Positions 1 through 7,600 of a stretch of 12,311 nt of DNA are shown one piece after another. The DNA comes from SZUA-229 sp036567985 (GTDB lineage: Bacteria; Pseudomonadota; Gammaproteobacteria; SZUA-229), in contig DATCTK010000038.1 of assembly GCA_036567985.1 (NCBI GenBank), positions 1 to 12,311 on the forward strand. Reading direction: 5' to 3'. The translations under genes and the position numbers were made by a program. The notes beneath the pieces were generated by a model that worked only from the letters and a program-made list of their open reading frames with translations, did no database searches and had not been told where the DNA came from. Position 1 is the first letter of the stretch. Every line of letters begins with the position of its first letter.

Positions 1-28
1 ACTGGATCTGGCAACAGAGTAGAAAAAC

Positions 29-32
29 CTAA
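29..32. repeat. Left CTAA target duplication of repeat copy 1
   Basis: CTAA at 29-32 is repeated at 265-268 on the other side of the element. Copy 2 is flanked by TTAA on both sides (11126-11129 and 11363-11366). Within each copy the variable first base matches between the two flanks. This suggests duplication of a YTAA target rather than a fixed element end, although four bases is little evidence. Confidence 0.55.
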
Positions 33-264
33 GGAACCTCTGAAAAACTCAGAGGTTCCGCGGTACAGGGATGTGCCGCCCCATGACTAAAATAACATGG
101 CAATAACTGCTAAATTATTGAAAATGAAAAACAAATAAAAATCGCATTTTAATTTGTTTTTGCGCTGATCATTGTTCGTCTCATCCATGAGACTCACCCC
201 TTCGGGGCTAACGCGATCATTCGTTCCAGACGAATGATTCATGGATGAATTATTCAGAGCTTCC
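33..264 (+). mobile_element. Hairpin-array MITE-like repeat, copy 1
   Basis: A 232-bp non-coding element with a second copy at 11130-11362. Its ends are imperfect inverted repeats: 33-50 matches the reverse complement of 247-264 at 15 of 18 positions. It is bracketed by CTAA at 29-32 and 265-268, a likely 4-bp target duplication. The interior is a run of stem-loops: H1 33-59 (11 bp perfect), H2 60-79 (8 bp, GGGA loop), H3 81-100, H4 101-120, H5 127-161 (16-bp arms with one A-A mismatch), H6 178-193, H7 198-207 (TTCG loop), H8 215-239. H1/H2 and H3/H4 abut without spacers. There is no transposase gene or convincing ORF. GGAA ends plus a YTAA target fit the IS5 group, so mobilisation in trans by an IS5-type transposase is inferred. 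It lies directly downstream of the kdkA stop codon. Confidence 0.8.
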
Positions 265-1077
265 CTAAACGGGACGCCCCTGTTTTATATAGGCCCGCAG
301 CAGGCACTGCCAGTCATCCTCACTGAAATAAAATGCCGCCTGACTGGCCTGCATAATGCCCTGTTGCTTGAGCAGTGAACGGCGCAGGCGCTGCAAATTC
401 TGCTGCTTCCATGGCGCCGGCTGATCCACGTCTTCTTCAGTCTGCGCGCGGATTTCGCCCTTGTCGAAATCAATCAGGTACACCCGCTGCTGATGATCCA
501 GCAAAATATTGCTGGCATTCAAATCATCATGGTAGACACCGAGATTATGAAAGCGACGGATACAGCGCCCCACTCTGGCCCATACCTCTTTATCCAGCGG
601 ATGTTTGGTCAGTCTCTGTTGCAGGGTTTGCACATCGGCGATGCGTTTAAGCAGAATGTGCGCCCGGTAGAAGGGAGAGAAACGGCTCGGCCAGCGACAG
701 ATAGACGCGGCCACCGGCTGTGGCACCGGCAGCCCCAGCTGGTAGAGTGTGTGCAGCAAACGCCATTCACGGAAGGCGCGGCTCTGCTCTGCCCCCCAGC
801 CAAGGTAGGTCTGGCGATTGATTTTTGCCAGCAGCCCGCCACGCTGGTAGGCGCGCAATACTGCCGACAGACCCTCCAGCTCAATAAACCAGGCCTTGCC
901 CCGGCCACCGGCGGTAATCAGCTGGTAGTCCAGTGCATGGGAAAAAATCTCCTGTTGCAGAAAACCCGCCGCGGGATGACTGAGTAGCTCGGGGTCGTAA
1001 AGCAGCTGGCAGTGACTGTCGCCCAGCTGCCCAATACGCTGCTTGGTAGGCTGCGCCTGTTGCCTGGATATACTCAA
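265..1077 (-). CDS. kdkA: 3-deoxy-D-manno-octulosonic acid (Kdo) kinase KdkA
   Basis: This 270-residue protein is a lipopolysaccharide-core sugar kinase of the KdkA/WaaP protein-kinase-like fold. It transfers phosphate from ATP to Kdo on lipid A precursors at the inner membrane. A glycine-rich segment (GGRGKAWF, about residues 57-64) precedes a kinase-type E103 region. The catalytic loop H183-D184-D185-L186-N187 with N190 and the metal-binding D203-F204-D205 are all present, so it should be active. The length is slightly above the usual 235-250. The start is TTG at 1077, because the frame upstream has an in-frame TAA and no ATG or GTG; GGGG at 1086-1089 gives a plausible ribosome site eight bases away. 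The gene stands alone and diverges from the 1078-1779 region. Its TAG stop (267-265) is part of the CTAA flanking repeat copy 1. Confidence 0.92.
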   Translation of the reverse strand: MSISRQQAQPTKQRIGQLGDSHCQLLYDPELLSHPAAGFLQQEIFSHALDYQLITAGGRGKAWFIELEGLSAVLRAYQRGGLLAKINRQTYLGWGAEQSRAFREWRLLHTLYQLGLPVPQPVAASICRWPSRFSPFYRAHILLKRIADVQTLQQRLTKHPLDKEVWARVGRCIRRFHNLGVYHDDLNASNILLDHQQRVYLIDFDKGEIRAQTEEDVDQPAPWKQQNLQRLRRSLLKQQGIMQASQAAFYFSEDDWQCLLRAYIKQGRPV

Positions 1078-1314
1078 AAAACTGACCCCATATTAATACC
1101 GCCCTGGCACAACAAACAGCTGAATGCCCGGCTGGCTGGCGCACTGATTTGCGTCATGATTTTATATCTGCCCTGTTGTGGATAATTTTACTGAATTATG
1201 CCCTGTTTATGCCCATTAAAACGCCCTAAATGGTGCAGGGCCTGGCAAGTTATGCACAGAGACCGTGCTGCACCAGCCCAGGCTATTTTAGCCGTTTCTT
1301 ATAGAGCAAACTTG

Positions 1315-1415
1315 TCAAGTGCTTTATAGGAAATTATTAAGTGATTGATTTAAATAAGACTTTTTTAAATGGTTATTTTTTAAACAATTTAGCAACAATT
1401 CCGTAATAACTCCAT
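1315..1415. other. AT-rich stretch, candidate DNA-unwinding element
   Basis: About 100 bp dominated by A and T, with runs such as TTTTTTAAAT, TTATTTTTTAAAC and GATTTAAATAAG, lying between the left DnaA boxes (1177-1258) and the tight right pair (1448-1470). In replication origins an AT-rich unwinding region next to DnaA boxes is standard. The role here is inferred only from position and composition. Confidence 0.4.
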
Positions 1416-1447
1416 TTCAGCAATGATTTTGCTTTTCTTCCACAAAG

Positions 1448-1470
1448 TTATCCACAGCTTTTGTGGATAA
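1448..1470. promoter_or_regulatory. Inverted pair of perfect DnaA boxes
   Basis: TTATCCACA (1448-1456), the spacer GCTTT, and TGTGGATAA (1462-1470) form a perfect 9-bp inverted repeat of the strongest DnaA recognition sequence. A near-consensus box (1436-1444) adjoins on the left. The hairpin is not followed by a T-run, so it is not an intrinsic terminator. Confidence 0.7.
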
Positions 1471-1779
1471 CAGCCAGACTCCCACAGGGAAGCTGGATTA
1501 AGGGGTATTCTGCCCCAATACGTGGCGGAATATAAGCCGCCAGACTACACCATCACCCGTGCTTCTGCCGATAATTTCTGCGCGAGCATAAACCTGATGC
1601 CTGCAGCACTCGCCTGGTGATTCGCTTGCGGCATTTTTTCATGCTTAAATGTCGGGCTTAAATTAGCTGGCCGCCATGTTTTTACTCAAAGCGCCCTGAG
1701 TCTGTTTATACTCACTGATATAGTCGGCTCAATGAAATACCAGCCTGTCATTCAACCATACAATTAAAACGACAAAACC

Positions 1780-3171
1780 ATGCATATATCCACACTGAGC
1801 CCACAGCAGATAAAACAGCTGTTTATCGATAAAGTCTGGAACACCGCCGAAGCCCAGTTCAGCGCTGGCCAGGTCCGGCTGGTGAATGCCCTGCGCATTA
1901 GCCACCTGGTCATCCGCGATTTCCTCCAGGGTATGATCACCCTGCGCGCCATGGGGCTGGTGTACACCACCATACTCGCGCTGGTGCCACTGCTTGCGGT
2001 GAGTTTTTCAGTGCTCAAGGGCTTTGGCGTACACAACCAGGTGGAGCCGCTGCTGATGAACCTGTTTCTGCCCATGGGTGAAAAGGGCATTGAACTGGCG
2101 GAAGTGATTATCAGGTTTGTGGATAACACCAAGGCCGGGGTACTGGGTTCACTCGGCCTGCTGTTACTGATGTACACCGTGGTCTCCCTGCTGCAGAAAA
2201 TCGAACAGGCGTTCAACGCCACCTGGCGTGTATCGCAGAACCGTTCCCTGACTCAGCGCTTTAGCAATTATATTGCGGTGGTGCTGGTGGGGCCGGTGCT
2301 ACTGTTTTCCGCGCTGGGCATCAGCGCCTCGGTGAGCAATATCGGGCTGATTCAGGATGCGATGCAGATCGAGTCGGTGAGCATAGTGGTAAAGCTGCTG
2401 GGTTCACTGCTGCCCACCCTGCTGATTATCGGCGCCTTTACCTTTGTCTATATTTTTGTACCCAATACCCGGGTCAAACCCGTTTCCGCGGTGGTCGGCG
2501 CGATTGTTGCCGGCCTGTTATGGGAAGTCAGCAGCTGGGTGTTCACCGCCTTTGTCGCCGGCTCCACCAAGTACACCGCCATCTACTCTGCCTTTGCCTC
2601 GGCCATTATCTTTTTTATCTGGCTGTATATTAACTGGGTGATTCTGCTGATCGGCGCCAATGTGGCCTTTTATTACCAGAACCCGGCGCGCCGGATTCTC
2701 AGCGCGGAAAAAATCACCTTAAGCAACCGCCTCAAGGAAAACATTGCACTGAATATTATGTTGCTGGTGGCACGGCACTATCACGGGCATAAACCGGCCT
2801 GGTCGGTGGAGGCACTGGCGCATCAACTGCACATTGATGCGGATGTCTGTCACAGCATTATTCTTCAACTGTGCAATACGGATCTGCTGCAGGAAACCGC
2901 CGAGGAGCCGCCTCGCTATCTGCCGGCCTATGATATCGAAACCCTGTCGCTGTACGATATTATTGAGGCGGTGCGTGCCGCCGAGGAAAACAGCCTGCTG
3001 TCACTGGACAGCATCCACCGCGAACCCTCGATTACACAGATTGACGAAGCCATGAACCAGGCACTGGCGCAGTGCCTGCACGGCCAGTCGCTGAAAGATC
3101 TGGCACTGGCGGCAGATGCGCAGGCGAACCCGGCGGCCAGCGAAGCGGCTGCAAAGCCTACTGGCGCCTGA
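1780..3171 (+). CDS. yihY: YihY/BrkB (UPF0761) family inner-membrane protein, long form
   Basis: This 463-residue integral membrane protein belongs to the YihY/BrkB family, once mis-named ribonuclease BN; its molecular function is not established. Hydrophobic segments lie at about residues 57-79, 119-139, 161-183, 204-229, 234-258 and 269-298, giving six helices. The family signature region is visible as a VPNTRVKP turn followed by a glycine-rich helix ending LLWE (about 227-249). Residues from about 315 to 395 form a soluble extension with winged-helix-like character. It is followed by an acidic linker and an Ala-rich tail that short homologues such as E. coli YihY (about 290 aa) lack. No strong Shine-Dalgarno precedes the ATG. 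A TATACT at 1707-1712 may be its -10 element, but the -35 is poor. It converges on metH with only 16 bp between the stop codons. Confidence 0.85.
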   Translation: MHISTLSPQQIKQLFIDKVWNTAEAQFSAGQVRLVNALRISHLVIRDFLQGMITLRAMGLVYTTILALVPLLAVSFSVLKGFGVHNQVEPLLMNLFLPMGEKGIELAEVIIRFVDNTKAGVLGSLGLLLLMYTVVSLLQKIEQAFNATWRVSQNRSLTQRFSNYIAVVLVGPVLLFSALGISASVSNIGLIQDAMQIESVSIVVKLLGSLLPTLLIIGAFTFVYIFVPNTRVKPVSAVVGAIVAGLLWEVSSWVFTAFVAGSTKYTAIYSAFASAIIFFIWLYINWVILLIGANVAFYYQNPARRILSAEKITLSNRLKENIALNIMLLVARHYHGHKPAWSVEALAHQLHIDADVCHSIILQLCNTDLLQETAEEPPRYLPAYDIETLSLYDIIEAVRAAEENSLLSLDSIHREPSITQIDEAMNQALAQCLHGQSLKDLALAADAQANPAASEAAAKPTGA

Positions 3172-3187
3172 TTATCCGCTGGCGATG

Positions 3188-6100
3188 CTAGTCGGCGTCG
3201 TAACCCAGATTCGGTGCCAGCCAGCGTTCGGTTTCCGCCAGGCTCATGCCCTTGCGTTTTGCGTAATCCGCCACCTGGTCGCGATTAATTTTTGCCACCG
3301 CATAGTAGCGTGACTCGGGGTTACTGAAGTACCAGCCGCTGACCGAGGCCGCCGGCATCATCGCAAAACTTTCGGTGATGCTGATACCGGCATTTTTATC
3401 CGCCTCAATCAGATCCCATAGCTTGGCCTTTTCGGTGTGATCCGGGCAGGCGGGGTAACCCGGCGCCGGACGAATGCCGCGGTATTTTTCCGCAATCAGC
3501 TGGTCCTTGTCCAGCGCCTCATCTTTGGCATAGGCCCAGAATTCGGTGCGCATGCGATGGTGCATCAACTCGGCAAAGGCTTCCGCGAGACGATCGGCCA
3601 GCACCTTGAGCATAATCGAATTGTAGTCATCATGGTCCGCTTCAAAGCGCTTCACATGTTCATCAATGCCAATCCCGGTGGTGACCGCAAAGGCACCGAT
3701 ATGATCCGGCTGACCGGTTTCCTTTGGCGCAATAAAATCACTTAAACAGTAATTGGGACGGCCCGGCGGCTGACGGGTTTGCTGGCGCAGGAAGTTAAGC
3801 GTGGTCAGCACCTGGCCTCGACTCTCGTCCGTATAAACTTCCACATCGTCATCATTTACCGAGTTGGCGGGGAACAGGCCGATAACTGCTCTGGCCTGCA
3901 ACCACTTCTCGCTGATGATTTTATCCAGCATCGCCTCGGCATCGTTAAACAGTTTCCTGGCTTCCTCACCCTTTTCCGCGTCGTCGAGAATTTTCGGGTA
4001 ACGTCCTTTCAGTTCCCAGGCAAAGAAGAACGGCGTCCAGTCGATGTACTCGCGGATGTCCGCCAGCGGATAATCATCAAACACTTTCACGCCACTGAAT
4101 GCCGGTGTGCCTATGTCGCTGTTATCCCAGTCGATCACCGCCTTGTTGGCGCGGGCATCCTGCAGGCTGGCCCAGTCGGTTTTCTGCCGACGTCCGGCGT
4201 GGTTCACCCGTACCTGTTCGTATTCCTCGCGCAGCTCCTGCACATAAGAAGCTTTATATTCTTCGGATATCAGTTTCTGCGCCACACCTACGGCACGGGA
4301 AGCGTCCTTCACCCAGACCGTGGGGCCATCGTAATTCTGTTCAATCTTCACCGCGGTGTGTGCCTTGGAGGTAGTCGCGCCACCAATCATCAGGGGCACA
4401 TCCATTTTCAGCCGCTGCAGTTCTTTCGCCATGTGCACCATTTCATCCAGCGACGGTGTGATCAGGCCACTCAGGCCAATCAGGTCAACATTTTCTTCTC
4501 TGGCTTTTTCCAGGATTTTTGCTGCAGGCACCATCACGCCCATATCGATCACTTCGAAGTTATTGCACTGCAACACCACACTGACAATGTTCTTACCAAT
4601 GTCGTGTACATCGCCTTTTACCGTGGCCATTAAGATCTTGCCATTGGACTGCGCCTTGCCATCTTTTTCCGCCTCGATAAACGGAATCAGGTAGGCCACC
4701 GCCTTTTTCATCACCCGCGCGGATTTCACCACCTGGGGTAAAAACATCTTGCCGTCGCCGAACAGATCGCCCACCACATTCATGCCATCCATCAGCGGGC
4801 CTTCAATCACTTCAATCGGGCGATTGAAACTCTGCCGCGCTTCTTCGGTGTCTTCCTCGACAAAGGCATCTATGCCCTTGATCAGCGCATGTTCGATGCG
4901 TTTGGCCACGGGCAACTGACGCCATTCGAGGTTTTCTTCCTTTTTCTCGCCGCTGCCATCACCCTTGTATTTTTCCGCGATATCCAGCAACCGTTCAGTG
5001 GAATCGTCGCGACGGTTCAGCACCACGTCCTCGACGCATTCACGCAGTTCTTCCGGCAAATCGTCGTACACCGCCAGCTGACCGGCATTGACTATGCCCA
5101 TGTCCATACCGGCCTTGATTGCGTGGTAGAGAAACACCGCGTGAATCGCTTCACGCACCGGGTTATTACCGCGGAAGGAGAAAGACACATTGGAGACACC
5201 GCCGGACACCATTGCATGGGGCAGCCGCTTTTTGATATCTGCGGTGGCTTCGATAAAGTCGACGCCGTAATTGTTATGCTCTTCGATGCCGGTAGCCACG
5301 GCAAAAATATTCGGATCGAAAATAATATCCTGCGGCGGGAAGCCCACCTGCTCGGTGAGAATTTTATAGGCGCGGCTACAGATTTCTACTTTACGTTCAC
5401 GGGTATCCGCCTGACCCACTTCATCAAACGCCATCACAATCGCCGCCGCACCGTAACGACGCACCAGTTTAGCCTGTTCGATAAACGCGGCTTCACCTTC
5501 TTTCAGGCTGATCGAGTTGACTATGCCCTTGCCCTGAATGCATTTAAGCCCGGCTTCAATAATGTGCCACTTGGATGAATCGATCATTACCGGCACGCGG
5601 GAAATATCCGGCTCCGAGGCAATCAGGTTAAGGAAGGTAACCATGGCTTTTTCGCCATCGAGCATGCCTTCATCCATATTGATGTCGATAACCTGCGCGC
5701 CGTTTTCCACCTGCTCGCGGGCCACATCCAGTGCGGCCTCGTATTCTTCTTCCAGAATCAGCCGCTTGAATTTGGCCGAGCCGGTGACATTGGTGCGCTC
5801 GCCCACATTAACAAACAGCGAATCGGCATTGATATTCAGCGGTTCCAGGCCACTTAAACGGCACTCCACCCTGAGCTCGGGAATCTTGCGCGGCGGGAAT
5901 TCCGCCACTGCATCGGCAATCGCCTTAATGTGCGACGGCGCGGTGCCACAACAGCCACCGATAATATTCAGGAACCCGGAGCTGGCCCATTCGCGGATTT
6001 CCGCTGCCATTTCTTCCGGTGATTCATCGTATTCACCAAACTCATTGGGCAGGCCAGCATTGGGGTGTGCATTGATATAGCAGCTGACCACACCGGACAT

Positions 6101-6880
6101 TTCTTCCACGTACTGGCGCAGCTCTTTCGCGCCCAGCGCACAATTAAAACCGAAACTGATGGGGTTGATGTGATTCACCGAAGCCCAGAAGGCCTGGGCC
6201 GTCTGCCCGGACAGGGTGCGCCCGGAGGCATCGGTAATGGTGCCGGAAATCATTACCGGCAGGGAGATATTGTGTTCATCGAAATACTGCTGGATGGCAA
6301 ACAGTGCCGCCTTGGCATTCAGCGTATCGAAGATGGTTTCCACCAGGATAATATCCGAACCACCGTCCACCAGGCCGCGCATCGCTTCAGTGTAGGCTTC
6401 AACCAGCTGATCGAAGGTGACATTACGGTAACCGGGATTATTCACATCCGGCGAGATCGAGGCGGTGCGATTGGTGGGGCCAAGCACCCCGGCAACAAAG
6501 CGGGGTTTGTCGGCAGTGGCCACGGCGTCCGCGGCATCACGGGCCAGTTTCGCGCCTTCGTAGTTCAGTTCATACACCAGCTCCTCCATGCCGTAGTCGG
6601 CCATGGCAATCGAGGTGCTGTTAAAGGTATTGGTCTCGACAATATCGGCACCCGCTTCTAAATAGGCCAGGTGCAGGTCACGGATAATCTTCGGCTGGGT
6701 GATACTGAGCAGGTCATTATTGCCTTTCAGATCCGAAGCCCAGTCGGCAAAGCGTTTGCTGCGAAAATCTGCTTCTTCCAGCTTGTAACTCTGGATCATC
6801 GTGCCCATGCCGCCATCCAGTATAAGAATGCGTTGTGTCAGGGCCTGCTGCAGCTGTTGTATGCGGGTATCGCGACTCAT
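3188..6880 (-). CDS. metH: Cobalamin-dependent methionine synthase MetH
   Basis: The cytosolic B12 enzyme that methylates homocysteine from 5-methyltetrahydrofolate, the last step of methionine synthesis. I start it at the ATG at 6880 (1230 aa), not at the in-frame ATG at 6904. GGACGAG precedes the inner ATG, whereas a TATAAT at 6921-6916 puts the outer one almost at the transcription start. With the inner start the key residues fall exactly on E. coli MetH numbers: zinc and homocysteine ligands C247, C310 and C311 (GGCCGT), and the cobalt ligand H759 in GDVHDIG. Domains in order: homocysteine-binding (about 15-320), pterin-binding (about 350-620), cobalamin cap and Rossmann domains (about 650-890), and the S-adenosylmethionine reactivation domain with RPAPGYPACPDH near 1137-1148. 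All domains are complete. No cobalamin or SAM riboswitch is seen in the short leader. Confidence 0.98.
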   Translation of the reverse strand: MSRDTRIQQLQQALTQRILILDGGMGTMIQSYKLEEADFRSKRFADWASDLKGNNDLLSITQPKIIRDLHLAYLEAGADIVETNTFNSTSIAMADYGMEELVYELNYEGAKLARDAADAVATADKPRFVAGVLGPTNRTASISPDVNNPGYRNVTFDQLVEAYTEAMRGLVDGGSDIILVETIFDTLNAKAALFAIQQYFDEHNISLPVMISGTITDASGRTLSGQTAQAFWASVNHINPISFGFNCALGAKELRQYVEEMSGVVSCYINAHPNAGLPNEFGEYDESPEEMAAEIREWASSGFLNIIGGCCGTAPSHIKAIADAVAEFPPRKIPELRVECRLSGLEPLNINADSLFVNVGERTNVTGSAKFKRLILEEEYEAALDVAREQVENGAQVIDINMDEGMLDGEKAMVTFLNLIASEPDISRVPVMIDSSKWHIIEAGLKCIQGKGIVNSISLKEGEAAFIEQAKLVRRYGAAAIVMAFDEVGQADTRERKVEICSRAYKILTEQVGFPPQDIIFDPNIFAVATGIEEHNNYGVDFIEATADIKKRLPHAMVSGGVSNVSFSFRGNNPVREAIHAVFLYHAIKAGMDMGIVNAGQLAVYDDLPEELRECVEDVVLNRRDDSTERLLDIAEKYKGDGSGEKKEENLEWRQLPVAKRIEHALIKGIDAFVEEDTEEARQSFNRPIEVIEGPLMDGMNVVGDLFGDGKMFLPQVVKSARVMKKAVAYLIPFIEAEKDGKAQSNGKILMATVKGDVHDIGKNIVSVVLQCNNFEVIDMGVMVPAAKILEKAREENVDLIGLSGLITPSLDEMVHMAKELQRLKMDVPLMIGGATTSKAHTAVKIEQNYDGPTVWVKDASRAVGVAQKLISEEYKASYVQELREEYEQVRVNHAGRRQKTDWASLQDARANKAVIDWDNSDIGTPAFSGVKVFDDYPLADIREYIDWTPFFFAWELKGRYPKILDDAEKGEEARKLFNDAEAMLDKIISEKWLQARAVIGLFPANSVNDDDVEVYTDESRGQVLTTLNFLRQQTRQPPGRPNYCLSDFIAPKETGQPDHIGAFAVTTGIGIDEHVKRFEADHDDYNSIMLKVLADRLAEAFAELMHHRMRTEFWAYAKDEALDKDQLIAEKYRGIRPAPGYPACPDHTEKAKLWDLIEADKNAGISITESFAMMPAASVSGWYFSNPESRYYAVAKINRDQVADYAKRKGMSLAETERWLAPNLGYDAD

Positions 6881-6915
6881 ATCTCGTCCAGAACCGGTTA
6901 TCATAAAAGGCGCGA

Positions 6916-6921
6916 ATTATA
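6916..6921 (-). promoter_or_regulatory. Putative -10 element of metH
   Basis: Read on the minus strand this is a perfect TATAAT, 35 bp before the chosen metH ATG. It implies a leader of about 28 nt. The matching -35 is weak (AGGCAC at 17-bp spacing), which suggests an activated promoter. No clear MetR-type palindrome was recognised. Confidence 0.5.
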
Positions 6922-7021
6922 ACACCGATATACAGGCTGTGCCTTATCATGTGAGAATGCCCGCCTCCGGTGGCTGGCCAATTCGCTATAGAAGTCAGCG
7001 ACTTAACCGCGAGGCATTGTA

Positions 7022-7027
7022 TATAAT
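7022..7027 (+). promoter_or_regulatory. Putative -10 element of the DUF4234-like gene and bpt
   Basis: A perfect TATAAT lies 42 bp upstream of the ATG at 7070, divergent from the metH promoter about 100 bp away. No good -35 is visible at 16-18 bp. It probably serves both 7070-7582 and bpt. Confidence 0.45.
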
Positions 7028-7069
7028 GGCAACCAGCCCCGATAACAGCAGCACAAAGGCGCGTTTAAA

Positions 7070-7582
7070 ATGTATCCCCCGGACCCCGACCACCCCCAGC
7101 AAGATCCAGCCAGCACCCCATCCACCAGCCAGGGCCATGCGCTGCAGGCACTGCCGCGGGTTTCCGTATGGGCAGCACTCGGCCTGAGCATTATCAGCCT
7201 GGGGCTGTATTACACCTACTGGCTGTTTACCCGCACACAGATCATTAACCGGGTGACCGACAAACCGATTCCGATGATACTGGTGCACACCGTGCTGGGG
7301 CTGCTGATGCTCAACCTGATTCTATCCTTTGTCAGCGGCTATAACCCGGACAATGAAGACTACCAGCAACTGGCCCGTATCAGTGGCCTTGTCTACAGCC
7401 TGTTCAATCTGTTCTGGGTGTTTACCCTGCGCCAGCGACTGCATAAAATGACCCAGGCCGGTGAACGCAGCCTGTTCTGGATCAATGGCATCTGGACCTT
7501 CCTGTTTCAGGTGCTCTACCTGCAGTTTAAAATTAATGAATATATTGAAGAGCACAGTAACGAAAGCAGCCTGCTGGTGTAG
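7070..7582 (+). CDS. Small four-helix membrane protein, DUF4234-like
   Basis: This 170-residue protein has no assignable function. A Pro/Gln/Ser-rich cytosolic-type N-terminus (residues 1-28) is followed by four hydrophobic segments at about 31-53, 67-90, 104-121 and 134-152. The first segment resembles the DUF4234 pattern, in which a glycine-leucine-tyrosine turn precedes an aromatic Y..YW pair. The loop at 91-102 is acidic. There is no signal peptide or enzymatic motif. The ATG at 7070 is preceded by AAAGG at a workable distance. The stop is 18 bp before the bpt start on the same strand, so the two are probably co-transcribed, but nothing here links their functions. Assignment rests on motif resemblance only. 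Confidence 0.75.
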   Translation: MYPPDPDHPQQDPASTPSTSQGHALQALPRVSVWAALGLSIISLGLYYTYWLFTRTQIINRVTDKPIPMILVHTVLGLLMLNLILSFVSGYNPDNEDYQQLARISGLVYSLFNLFWVFTLRQRLHKMTQAGERSLFWINGIWTFLFQVLYLQFKINEYIEEHSNESSLLV

Positions 7583-7600
7583 CTTCACGAAGCCAATGCA

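Larger units (their letters stand above)
1078..1779. other. Gene-free region with DnaA-box cluster, candidate origin or DnaA-binding locus
   Basis: These 702 bases between divergent kdkA and the YihY-family gene hold no credible ORF. They contain three perfect DnaA boxes (TTATCCACA): minus strand at 1177-1185 and 1462-1470, plus strand at 1448-1456. A consensus-type box TTATGCACA lies at 1250-1258. Weaker one- or two-mismatch sites lie at 1196-1204, 1207-1215 and 1436-1444; the first two are 11 bp apart, about one helical turn. The left and right box groups flank an AT-rich stretch (about 1315-1415). This arrangement is typical of bacterial oriC, but dnaA, dnaN, mnmG and rpmH are not in view. 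A DnaA-titration or DnaA-regulated locus is therefore also possible. Other small inverted repeats (for example GGCGG 1524-1528 with CCGCC 1537-1541) are unassigned. Confidence 0.5.

Noticed and set aside
33..264. CRISPR array or integron attC site as an explanation for the serial hairpins
   Set aside because: There is no regular repeat-spacer unit and no cas or integrase gene. The stems differ in sequence, and the whole 232-bp unit is what repeats.
493..987. A 164-codon ORF antisense to kdkA
   Set aside because: kdkA carries intact kinase motifs on the other strand; the antisense translation shows none.
1524..1541. GGCGG/CCGCC hairpin as a terminator
   Set aside because: No T-run follows and no gene ends nearby in either direction.
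3779..4633. A 284-codon ORF antisense to metH, with other long antisense ORFs at 4889-5578 and 6065-6661
   Set aside because: These are mirror frames of a well-conserved metH. Their His/Phe/Arg-rich translations resemble no family.
6881..6904. N-terminal extension of MetH from the ATG at 6904
   Set aside because: No ribosome site, only about 12 bp after the -10 element, and the residues match E. coli numbering only from the ATG at 6880.
6881..7069. Cobalamin or SAM riboswitch ahead of metH
   Set aside because: The predicted leader is only about 28 nt and shows no B12-box or SAM-type stems.
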